From: CAYRHS01 sp964424125
Lineage (GTDB): Bacteria; Actinomycetota; Acidimicrobiia; IMCC26256; JAOSJL01
NCBI GenBank assembly: GCA_964424125.1
Contig: CAYRHS010000047.1
Span: 1 to 18,866 of the forward strand
Length of the DNA stretch: 18,866 nucleotides
Direction: 5' to 3'
Under the pieces are notes generated by a model, which worked only from the letters and a program-made list of their open reading frames with translations, was not told the DNA's origin and did not search any database. A program made the position numbers and the translations under genes. This document shows, in pieces, positions 6,906 through 12,623 of this stretch. The stretch's first letter is position 1. Every line of letters starts with the position of its first letter.

Positions 6906-7795
6906 CCAAGGACCACCTCGGGCCGATCCTGGACGCGTCGGCCCCTCCGGCGGAGGGTGCTCGGGTCGTCGAGCCGCAGAAGCCCGCGCTGCTCCTCTCC
7001 GAGCAGCACCACATGTGCCCCGGCTGCGGCGAGCCGCTCGCCCTGCGCGGGTACCTCGAGGCCATCGAGGACCTCGGACTCGCGGAACGGACGATCGCGG
7101 TGGCGGGGATCGGCTGCTACACGAGCTTCTCCGCGTCGACCGACCTCGACCTCGTCCAGGCTCTGCACGGCCGCGCACCGTCGGTGGCGACCGGGATCAA
7201 GCGCATGCGTCCCGACGCGATCGTCTACACGCTCCAGGGAGACGGCGACATGGTCAACGAGGGGCTCCAGGAGGTCCTCCACACCGCCGCCCGCGGCGAG
7301 CGGGTGACCTGCATCCTCCTCAACAACGGCGTCTTCGGAGAGACGGGCGGCCACATGACCGCCACGAGCGTCCTCGGCCAGCGGACCAAGACCTCGCTCG
7401 ACGGCCGCGACGCCGAGTACCACGGCCACCCGATCCTGATCGGCGATCTGGTCGCGCGGCTCGACGGAGCGGCGTACGTCGCGCGGGGCTCCGTGCATTC
7501 GGCAGGAGCTGTCGCTCGCACGAACCGGATGTTCCGACGCGCGTTCGAGACCCAGACGCGCGGCGACGGCTTCTCCTTCGTCGAGGTGCTCACGATGTGC
7601 CCGACCGGCTGGTTCGTCCCGACGGCCGAGGGTCAGACGTACATGGACGAGACGATCGGTGAGGTCCACATCGTGGGCGAGCTCAAGGTCGACGGCGTCG
7701 TGCGCACGACCGCCGAGCTCCACGAGGAGAACGTCCGTCGTGCCGCGGAAACCCGCGCTGCCAAGGAACGAGCCCTGGCCGCCAAGCGGGGCTGA
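6902..7795 (+). CDS. 2-oxoacid:ferredoxin oxidoreductase, beta (thiamine diphosphate-binding) subunit
   Basis: A 297-aa beta chain. CPGCGE (39-44) begins the iron-sulfur/TPP domain, GIGCYTSF follows, and the thiamine diphosphate/Mg2+ motif runs from GDGD (113-116) through Asn119 to LLNN. The conserved NNGVFGETGGHMTATS segment and a further Cys in TMCPTGWFVPT are present. The start is GTG overlapping the alpha stop (GTGA), and GAGGTGAC provides a ribosome site. The gene ends 3 bp from the end of the convergent XRE gene with no terminator between them. An Ala/Arg/Glu-rich helical tail (about the last 25 residues) extends beyond the catalytic fold. Confidence 0.92.
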   Translation: MTKDHLGPILDASAPPAEGARVVEPQKPALLLSEQHHMCPGCGEPLALRGYLEAIEDLGLAERTIAVAGIGCYTSFSASTDLDLVQALHGRAPSVATGIKRMRPDAIVYTLQGDGDMVNEGLQEVLHTAARGERVTCILLNNGVFGETGGHMTATSVLGQRTKTSLDGRDAEYHGHPILIGDLVARLDGAAYVARGSVHSAGAVARTNRMFRRAFETQTRGDGFSFVEVLTMCPTGWFVPTAEGQTYMDETIGEVHIVGELKVDGVVRTTAELHEENVRRAAETRAAKERALAAKRG

Positions 7796-7798
7796 CGC

Positions 7799-8209
7799 TC
7801 AGCGCGACTCCGCGATCGTCTCGCGGTCGGCCGCGGCGACGGTCGCGGCCTTGTAGCTGCGATACACCGCAAGCAGGGCGTGGCGTTGCTCGTCGGTCAG
7901 GTCGGGGTCGGCGCAGATCGCGGCCTCGGTGTCGGGGCGACTCGCTGGCCGATCAGTGCCGGCGAGGTCGTCGAGCAGACCGGCCTGGGCGAAGAGGGTC
8001 TCGGCGGAGAGGTTCAGCGCGGACGCGATGGACTTCAGGACCCGCACGGATGGGTCGTGCAACCCGCGCTCGATCTGGCTCAGGTACGGGTTGGAAACGT
8101 TCGTGCGCTCGGCGAGCTCGCGCAGCGAGAGGTTCGCCAGCTTCCGCTGGCTCCGGATGAAGCGGCCCAACGATTCGAGCTGGCCGCCCAGTCCCTCTCT
8201 CGCGGTCAC
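7799..8209 (-). CDS. XRE-family regulator of the phasin/HbhA-like gene
   Basis: A 136-aa protein with an N-terminal lambda-repressor/XRE helix-turn-helix (about residues 14-68: FIRSQRKLANLSLRELAERT and VSNPYLSQIERG), then a short C-terminal helical region. The pattern and the gene next to it recall mycobacterial Rv0474-Rv0475 (hbhA) and the rhodococcal lipid-droplet protein MLDS with its regulator, from memory and unverified. GTG 8209 is preferred to GTG 8215 because AGGAG lies 5 nt upstream of 8209 and would abut 8215. It is transcribed after the phasin-like gene on the same strand, across a strong intrinsic terminator, so its expression probably depends on read-through. It may bind the palindrome at 8649-8661. 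Confidence 0.85.
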   Translation of the reverse strand: MTAREGLGGQLESLGRFIRSQRKLANLSLRELAERTNVSNPYLSQIERGLHDPSVRVLKSIASALNLSAETLFAQAGLLDDLAGTDRPASRPDTEAAICADPDLTDEQRHALLAVYRSYKAATVAAADRETIAESR

Positions 8210-8224
8210 GCGCACTCCTCGCGG

Positions 8225-8258
8225 AAAAGCAGGGCCCCGACCCGCCCGGTCGGGGCCC
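8225..8258 (-). terminator. Intrinsic terminator between phasin-like and XRE genes
   Basis: A perfect 11-bp stem GGGCCCCGACC/GGTCGGGGCCC with a 5-nt loop (8232-8258) is followed on the minus strand by TGCTTTT. It lies after the phasin-like stop and ends about 16 nt before the XRE start, so it should lower regulator expression relative to the storage protein. Confidence 0.8.
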
Positions 8259-8282
8259 GTTGTCGTCCGGCTCCGTTTCGCT

Positions 8283-8594
8283 TCAGGCGGACTGCGCCGC
8301 CGCCACCGCGGGACGAGCCGGGCGCATCCAGATCACGCCCTCCACGGTCTCGAGCAGCTCGCGGCTGAACTTCCGCTGGCTGGCCAGGAGCTTCTCGGCG
8401 AGGTCGAAGCCCAGGTCGACCATCTGGGACGGAGCCGGGACCTGGTCGGACAGGGGGAACGCGGGCAGGTTCGGCACGGCCTCGACGACCGCTTCCGCCA
8501 CGCCCTTCGTGCCCTCGAGTACGGCCTTCTGCGCGGTCTCGACGTAGTCGAGGATTTCCTGTTCCACACGCTCGGAGAACTCGAGCGCTGGCAT
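8283..8594 (-). CDS. Small phasin / HbhA-like granule-associated protein
   Basis: A 103-aa protein predicted to be mostly amphipathic helix: FSERVEQEILDYVETAQKAV and LGFDLAEKLLASQRKFSREL flank a Pro-containing linker (PNLPAFPLSDQVPAPSQ). Proteins of this type (phasins, actinobacterial HbhA/MLDS) coat polyester granules or lipid droplets. ATG 8594 is chosen because GGAGG lies 8 nt upstream and a strong promoter lies 55 nt further; the longer in-frame reading starts upstream of that promoter. The C-terminus is Ala-rich (ARPAVAAAQSA), unlike the Lys/Pro/Ala tail of mycobacterial HbhA. The neighbouring XRE regulator and the patatin across the shared promoter region fit a lipid-storage role, which remains an inference. 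Confidence 0.7.
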   Translation of the reverse strand: MPALEFSERVEQEILDYVETAQKAVLEGTKGVAEAVVEAVPNLPAFPLSDQVPAPSQMVDLGFDLAEKLLASQRKFSRELLETVEGVIWMRPARPAVAAAQSA

Positions 8595-8633
8595 GCTGGC
8601 CACCTCCCACCTCCTTGTCGCAGGGAGAACCAC

Positions 8634-8649
8634 ACCGGGTCTTCCCGGT
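8634..8649 (-). other. 5'-end hairpin of the phasin-like mRNA
   Basis: A perfect 6-bp stem ACCGGG/CCCGGT with a 4-nt loop begins where transcription from the promoter at 8656-8685 should start (about 8649). A stem-loop at the extreme 5' end commonly protects mRNA, which would suit an abundant structural protein. Confidence 0.5.
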
Positions 8650-8661
8650 ATGCTAAGTATA
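8649..8661. promoter_or_regulatory. Operator-like palindrome over the phasin promoter
   Basis: TATGC-TAA-GTATA is an imperfect palindrome (one mismatch per arm) in an AT-rich island of an otherwise GC-rich window. It overlaps the -10 and start site of the phasin-like gene, so it is a plausible site for the adjacent XRE regulator. Bases 8647-8663 extend it with weaker symmetry. Confidence 0.45.
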
Positions 8662-8685
8662 TCAAGCGGGCGCACGGTCTGCCAA
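8656..8685 (-). promoter_or_regulatory. Strong promoter of the phasin-like gene
   Basis: On the minus strand TTGGCA (8685-8680), an 18-nt spacer and TATACT (8661-8656) each match the sigma-70 consensus at five of six positions. This is the best promoter in the window and gives a leader of about 55 nt with two GGAGG motifs before the ATG at 8594. Confidence 0.7.
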
Positions 8686-8733
8686 GCGACCGCGCGTGGT
8701 CCCGCCGGCACGGCGCGTGCCAGGCTCGCCCGC

Positions 8734-9723
8734 GTGGCGAGCGTGGGCGTGGTCCTCGGGGCGGGCGGGGAGGTCGGGCACGCCTACCACGCCGGGGTTC
8801 TCGCCGCCCTCGCCGACGTGGGCGGATGGGACGCCCGGGAGGCCGACCTGGTCGTCGGGACCTCGGCCGGCGCGTTGACCGGCGCGCTGCTGCGCGCGGG
8901 TCTGCCGCCCCGGGACCTGCTGGCCCGCGTCGTCGACGCCCCGCTGAGCGAGGAGGGCCGCGCGGTGATCGCGCGCTCCTCGGCGGTGCGACGACCGGAC
9001 CTGCGAGCGTCCGGACGCCCGCGACTCCCCCGCCCCGCGGCACCGGGGATGCTCCCCCTGCTCGCGAGGCGCCCGTTCTCGGTCCGGCCCGGGGTCGTGA
9101 CCGCCGCGCTCGTACCCGAAGGCACCGTCTCCACCGAGGCCGTGGCCGCGCCGTTGCGCGCGCTGTGGGGCGGGACGTGGCCGACGCGCGCGTTCCAGAC
9201 GTGCGCGGTCTCCCTCGTCGACGGGCGGCGCGTGGTCTTCGGCTCGCCCCACGGTTCGAGCAGCCGATCGCGTGACATCGCTCCTGCGGTCGACGTCGCG
9301 ACCGCGGTGGCGGCGTCGTGCGCCATCCCCGGCTTCTTCGTCCCGGTCACCGTGGACGGGCAGCGGTACGTCGACGGCGGTGTCCACTCGGTGACCAACG
9401 CGGACCTCGCGGCGCGCGACGACCTCGAGGCGGTGATCGTGTCGGCACCGATGTCGATGGCGGCCTCGCCGTGGCCACCGACCCCGGACGCGGCGATCCG
9501 CTGGCCGCGCCGCCGGCGGCTGGCACGGGAGCTCGCGACGCTGCGGGCTCGGGGGGCGAGCGTGCTCGTGGTCCAGCCGACGCTCGCCGACCGCAAGGCG
9601 ATGGGCTTCGTCACGATGGACGCCGGGCGTCGGGCGCGCGTCGCGCGCCGCTCCTACCGGTCGGCGCGCGCACTGCTCGCCGATCCCGACGCGGCCGGGT
9701 TCCTCGCGCGGCTCTCTGCCTAG
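8734..9723 (+). CDS. Patatin-like phospholipase
   Basis: A 329-aa patatin-family serine hydrolase, expected to cleave acyl groups from lipids with a Ser-Asp dyad. The oxyanion glycine loop is GAGGEVGHAYHAG (9-21), the nucleophile elbow is GTSAG with Ser44 (42-46), and the catalytic Asp is Asp214 in DGG (214-216). No signal peptide or membrane segment is evident, so it is probably cytoplasmic or peripheral. GTG 8734 is chosen because it places the glycine loop at the N-terminus, as is usual; the frame is open upstream but that part overlaps the divergent phasin promoter. No clear ribosome site precedes it; a 6-bp inverted repeat GGCACG/CGTGCC (8707-8721) does. Lipid-store turnover is plausible given the phasin-like neighbour. 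Confidence 0.85.
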   Translation: MASVGVVLGAGGEVGHAYHAGVLAALADVGGWDAREADLVVGTSAGALTGALLRAGLPPRDLLARVVDAPLSEEGRAVIARSSAVRRPDLRASGRPRLPRPAAPGMLPLLARRPFSVRPGVVTAALVPEGTVSTEAVAAPLRALWGGTWPTRAFQTCAVSLVDGRRVVFGSPHGSSSRSRDIAPAVDVATAVAASCAIPGFFVPVTVDGQRYVDGGVHSVTNADLAARDDLEAVIVSAPMSMAASPWPPTPDAAIRWPRRRRLARELATLRARGASVLVVQPTLADRKAMGFVTMDAGRRARVARRSYRSARALLADPDAAGFLARLSA

Positions 9724-9768
9724 GATGGCGCTCCTCCCGTTCCCGTCTCCGTTCGAGGACCGCGGCCG

Positions 9769-10929
9769 ATGAACTTCGACTTCCCACCCGAGGCGGAAGC
9801 GTTCCGGCACGAGTTCCGGGCCTGGCTCGACGAGCACCTCACCGACGACCTGCGGGCGCTCTCGGGCACCGGGATCGACACCGATCCGGTCCGGCTCGAA
9901 GCACTCCGGCACTGGAACCGGACGCTGGCCGACGCGGGCTACGCCGCCATCTCGTGGCCCGCGGAGTACGGCGGTCGCGGCGCGAGCGTCCTTGAGCAAG
10001 TCGTCTTCGCCGAGGAGATGCACCGGGCCGGTGCACCCGGCACGCTGAACCCCCTCGGCATCTCCAACATCGCCCCGGCGATCATGGAGCACGGGACCGA
10101 GGCCCAGAAGCGCCGCTTCCTCCCTGCGATGCTGCGGGGCGACGACATCTGGTGCCAGGGGTTCTCGGAGCCCGAGGCCGGTTCCGATCTCGCGTCGCTC
10201 CAGTGCTCGGCGGTGCGGGACGGCGACGTCTTCGTCGTGAACGGCCAGAAGGTGTGGAACACCCTCGGGGACGTCGCGAGCTGGTGCGAGCTGCTGGTTC
10301 GCACCGATCCCGACGCGCCGAAGCACCGGGGCATCTCGTGCCTGCTCGTCGACATGACGTTGCCCGGCATCGAGGTGCGGCCCCTCGTCACGATCACGGG
10401 CGAACGGGAGTTCAACGAGATCTTCTTCACCGACGTGCGTGTGCCGGTCGACGCGCGGCTGGGCCCCGAGAACGAGGGCTGGCGGGTGGCGATGACGACG
10501 CTCGCGTACGAGCGGGGCACGGTGGCGAAACTGCATCTCGGCGTGCGGCGCAAGATCGGGAAGCTGCTCGAGCTCGCACGCCGAACCCCCGTCGGCGACG
10601 GCACCGCAGCCGACGACCCGGTGCTGCGGCGCCGAATCGCTCGCGTCTACCTCGACGGCGAACTGTTGAAGCTGATCTCCGACCGGGCGATCTCCGCCGA
10701 GGTCCACGGGCGGCCGATGGGCCCCGAGGGCAGCATCGCCAAGCTGCACTGGAGCCAGGTGGAACAGCGCATCGCCGCCGTGGCCGGCGACGTGCTCGGC
10801 CCGGATGCGAACTCCGGCGAGTGGGCGCGTGAGCGCCTCTACTCCCGCGCCCTCACGATCGCCGGCGGCACCACCCAGGTGAACAAGAACATCCTCGCCC
10901 AGCGCGTCCTCGGCCTCCCCCGCAAGTAA
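9769..10929 (+). CDS. Acyl-CoA dehydrogenase (FadE-type)
   Basis: A 386-aa flavoprotein that introduces the alpha-beta double bond into an acyl-CoA. The order is as expected: N-terminal helical domain, beta-domain with FAD-binding GFSEPEAGSD (131-140) and NGQKVWNT, then a C-terminal helical domain ending AGGTTQVNKNILAQRVLGLPR. The likely catalytic base is Glu248 in AYERGT, the helix-G position used by isovaleryl- and long-chain-type enzymes rather than the position near the C-terminus. ATG 9769 has GAGGA 9 nt upstream, and TAGGAT at 9721-9726 could be a -10. It follows the patatin by 45 bp. Substrate is not determined; the oxidoreductase operon nearby makes a branched-chain acyl-CoA one possibility. 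Confidence 0.92.
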   Translation: MNFDFPPEAEAFRHEFRAWLDEHLTDDLRALSGTGIDTDPVRLEALRHWNRTLADAGYAAISWPAEYGGRGASVLEQVVFAEEMHRAGAPGTLNPLGISNIAPAIMEHGTEAQKRRFLPAMLRGDDIWCQGFSEPEAGSDLASLQCSAVRDGDVFVVNGQKVWNTLGDVASWCELLVRTDPDAPKHRGISCLLVDMTLPGIEVRPLVTITGEREFNEIFFTDVRVPVDARLGPENEGWRVAMTTLAYERGTVAKLHLGVRRKIGKLLELARRTPVGDGTAADDPVLRRRIARVYLDGELLKLISDRAISAEVHGRPMGPEGSIAKLHWSQVEQRIAAVAGDVLGPDANSGEWARERLYSRALTIAGGTTQVNKNILAQRVLGLPRK

Positions 10930-10959
10930 CGAGCCGAACCTGTCACACCCCCCTGCTTT

Positions 10960-10985
10960 GATGCGTTCATGACGCGCGCTCAGCG
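10960..10985 (+). repeat. Left terminal inverted repeat
   Basis: These 26 bases begin GATGCGTTCATGACG and end CGCTCAGCG. They are identical to the reverse complement of 11883-11908. They also match 11866-11891 directly at 25 of 26 positions. The ATG at 10969 of the enclosed gene lies inside the repeat. Confidence 0.9.
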
Positions 10986-11901
10986 ACCATCACGCACGCA
11001 TCTGCTCGGCGAGGTCTCCAAGAGGCAACACGGCGTCTTCACGCGCCAGCAGGCGATCGACGTCGGATTCTCGATCGGCGCAATCAGCCGCCGCCTGACG
11101 GCGGGCGCGTGGGAGCGCGCCGACTGGTGCGTGTACCGCGACGCCCACACGCCAGGTTCGTGGGAACAACGTCTGCTCGCCGCGTGTCTTGGCGGGCCGG
11201 CGGTGGCGTCACATCGGAGCGCCGCTCTTCTCTGGAACTTGGCCGGATCGGAACGCTCCGTCGTCGAGGTGACCGCGCTCCGCCATCGACGTCGCCGGTC
11301 AGCGGAGGTCGTGTGGCACGAATCGCAGATCCTCTTCGACGCTGATCTAACCGAGATCGACCGGATTCCCACGACGACACCAACCAGAACCCTGATCGAT
11401 CTCTCCGTGGTGCTCGAACGCAAGGACCTGGAGATCGCACTCGACGACGCCATCCGGCGCGGCTTGAGCTCCTTGACGCAGATCAGGTCGCTGATCGAGA
11501 GGATGGGTACGCATCGACCGGGTTCGCCCGGGATGCTGAGACTCCTCGAGGGGCGGACGATCGACGACGTCACACCGCAAAGCCGCCTTGAGACCCGGTT
11601 CGTCCAGCTGGTGAGGGATGCTCGACTGGCCGAGCCTCAGCGCCAGTACACCGTGCGGATCGGAAACCGCAACGCACGCGCAGACTTCGCATATCCCGAG
11701 CAGCGCTTGGCGATCGAGATCGACGGCTTCGAGCACCACGGCGGCCGACAAGCGTGGGAAGCCGACCTTGCCCGGCAGAACCGCCTGGTCGAACGCGGAT
11801 GGCACGTGCTCCGCTTCACGTCCACCGACCTCGAGCGCCGACCCGCCGAGGTGGTGCGGCAGTTGGATGCGTTCATGACGCGCGCTGAGCGCGCGTCATG
11901 A
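10969..11901 (+). CDS. AbiEi-like HTH plus DUF559 (PD-(D/E)xK-type) protein
   Basis: A 310-aa two-part protein. The N-terminal part (about 10-65: HLLGEVSKRQHGVFTRQQAI, IGAISRRLTAGAWERA, CVYRDA) resembles the winged-helix antitoxin domain of AbiEi. The middle part (to about 200) resembles the rest of that family. The C-terminal part (about 205-305) is a DUF559/Vsr-like nuclease fold: Asp239 in ARADF, Glu250-Ile-Asp252 in AIEIDG, then DLARQNRLVERGWHVLRFTS. No AbiEii nucleotidyltransferase toxin is adjacent, so a conventional toxin-antitoxin pair is not supported. The first residues (MTRA) are repeated at the C-terminus (MTRAERAS) because both ends lie in the repeat. Part of the gene is lower in GC than its neighbours (33 of 60 in 11341-11400). 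Function is unknown; DNA cleavage at its own repeats is speculative. Confidence 0.82.
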   Translation: MTRAQRPSRTHLLGEVSKRQHGVFTRQQAIDVGFSIGAISRRLTAGAWERADWCVYRDAHTPGSWEQRLLAACLGGPAVASHRSAALLWNLAGSERSVVEVTALRHRRRRSAEVVWHESQILFDADLTEIDRIPTTTPTRTLIDLSVVLERKDLEIALDDAIRRGLSSLTQIRSLIERMGTHRPGSPGMLRLLEGRTIDDVTPQSRLETRFVQLVRDARLAEPQRQYTVRIGNRNARADFAYPEQRLAIEIDGFEHHGGRQAWEADLARQNRLVERGWHVLRFTSTDLERRPAEVVRQLDAFMTRAERAS

Positions 11902-11909
11902 ACGCATCC
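11865..11909. repeat. Long perfect hairpin at the right end (possible bidirectional terminator)
   Basis: Two 21-bp arms (11865-11885 and 11889-11909) are perfect reverse complements around a TGA loop. The left arm encodes the last residues of the enclosed gene; the right arm contains its stop codon and most of the right terminal repeat. It also lies 14 nt past the stop of the convergent class II aldolase gene, so it could end transcription from both sides, though no U-tract of note follows either side. Confidence 0.85.
11883..11908 (-). repeat. Right terminal inverted repeat
   Basis: This is the exact reverse complement of 10960-10985. The enclosed gene's TGA stop (11899-11901) lies inside it. 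Outside the repeat one mismatch is followed by three more matching bases (11910-11912 against 10956-10958). Confidence 0.9.
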
Positions 11910-11923
11910 AAGAAATTCCCCAC

Positions 11924-12583
11924 CTACAACCCGCGCATGAGCTTGTACATGGGGGCGAAGTTGTCGAGGGTCTGCTGCGGGAGGGGGACGAGGTCGCCGA
12001 GGAGGCGGGCACCCCAGACGATCTCGGCGGTGCGCTCCACGAGCGAAGCGATCTTCATCGCGTCCTTCGGGTCCTTGCCCACGGTGAGCAGGCCGTGGTT
12101 GGCCATCAACACGGCGCCGCGCTCGCCGACCCAGCGCGAGACCTCCTCGCCCAGGTCGTCGGAGCCCGTGAGCTCGTAGTTCGCCACGGGCACCTCGCCG
12201 CCGACGTAGACGTCGAACTCCTCGATCACGCACGGGATCGGCTGGTGCGTGATCGCGAACATCGTGGCGAACTTGGCGTGCGAGTGGATCACCGCGGCGA
12301 TGTCCTCGTGCTTGCGCAGGCACGCGAGGTGGAGCGCCTTCTCGGTCGTCGGGGCGCGCTCACCGGAAACCACCTCGCCGTCCGGGTCGCAGATCACGAG
12401 GTCGTCGATGGTCATCCCCTCGTACTCGACCGACGACGGCGTCATCACGACGCCGCCGTTCGGTAGGCGCGCCGAGAGATTGCCGGACGTGCCCTCGACG
12501 AGCCCGCGGTGGAGCATCTCCCGCGCCGTCTCCAGCAGCGCCTCCTCGACGGCCCGTGGATCCTCGCCTGCGGCTCGTGCCAT
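11924..12583 (-). CDS. Class II aldolase (L-fuculose-phosphate aldolase-like)
   Basis: A 219-aa zinc-dependent class II aldolase/adducin-family protein. The family cleaves or epimerises sugar phosphates, or dehydrates them. Active-site residues match the FucA type: phosphate loop GTSGNLSAR (31-39) and TPSS (48-51), acidic residue Glu81 in PTTEKALH, and zinc ligands His100, His102 (HSHAKF) and His163 (NHG). The start at 12583 excludes an in-frame extension coming from a tandem repeat in the spacer; GGGAG lies about 10 nt upstream. It follows the 2-hydroxyacid dehydrogenase by 37 bp, a pairing seen in sugar or sugar-acid catabolic loci. The substrate is not determined. Confidence 0.87.
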   Translation of the reverse strand: MARAAGEDPRAVEEALLETAREMLHRGLVEGTSGNLSARLPNGGVVMTPSSVEYEGMTIDDLVICDPDGEVVSGERAPTTEKALHLACLRKHEDIAAVIHSHAKFATMFAITHQPIPCVIEEFDVYVGGEVPVANYELTGSDDLGEEVSRWVGERGAVLMANHGLLTVGKDPKDAMKIASLVERTAEIVWGARLLGDLVPLPQQTLDNFAPMYKLMRGL

Positions 12584-12593
12584 CAGCCCGTTA

Positions 12594-12623
12594 CTCCCGC
12601 GTTCGTCGCTCCCACGCTCGTCA
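12594..12623 (-). repeat. 15-bp tandem repeat between dehydrogenase and aldolase genes
   Basis: CTCCCGCGTTCGTCG (12594-12608) is followed by CTCCCACGCTCGTCA (12609-12623), 12 of 15 identical, and the next four bases (CTCC) start a third copy. The second unit contains the dehydrogenase stop. On the coding strand each unit supplies GGGAG, so the repeat duplicates a possible ribosome site for the aldolase. Confidence 0.6.

Larger units (their letters stand above)
10956..11912. mobile_element. Putative inverted-repeat-bounded single-gene element
   Basis: A perfect 26-bp inverted repeat, extending to 29 of 30 bp, bounds one gene almost exactly: the left end holds the start codon and the right end holds the stop codon. 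A second, internal copy of the repeat beside the right end creates a long hairpin. No target-site duplication is seen and the gene is not a recognisable transposase, so mobility would be in trans or nuclease-driven. The inference of mobility rests on structure alone. Confidence 0.55.

Noticed and set aside
5613..7178. A 521-codon minus-strand open frame across the oxidoreductase genes
   Set aside because: It is antisense to the clear alpha and beta subunits and has no recognisable domain.
8662..10749. A 695-codon open frame on the minus strand across the patatin and acyl-CoA dehydrogenase genes
   Set aside because: It is antisense to two well-recognised families and its translation is low-complexity Arg/Gly/Asp/His-rich, as expected from high-GC codon shadows.
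10935..10942. CGAACCTG before the DUF559 gene, identical to part of the 14122-14145 palindrome
   Set aside because: Only one half-site is present, without the symmetric partner; eight bases can recur by chance.
10950..10959. Target-site duplication flanking the inverted-repeat element
   Set aside because: The bases outside the two repeats (CTTT on the left, CAAG on the right) are not a direct repeat; they only continue the inverted symmetry for three bases.
10969..11901. AbiEi/AbiEii type IV toxin-antitoxin system
   Set aside because: Only the AbiEi-like N-terminal domain is present, fused to a nuclease-like domain. The flanking genes are an acyl-CoA dehydrogenase and an aldolase, not a nucleotidyltransferase toxin.
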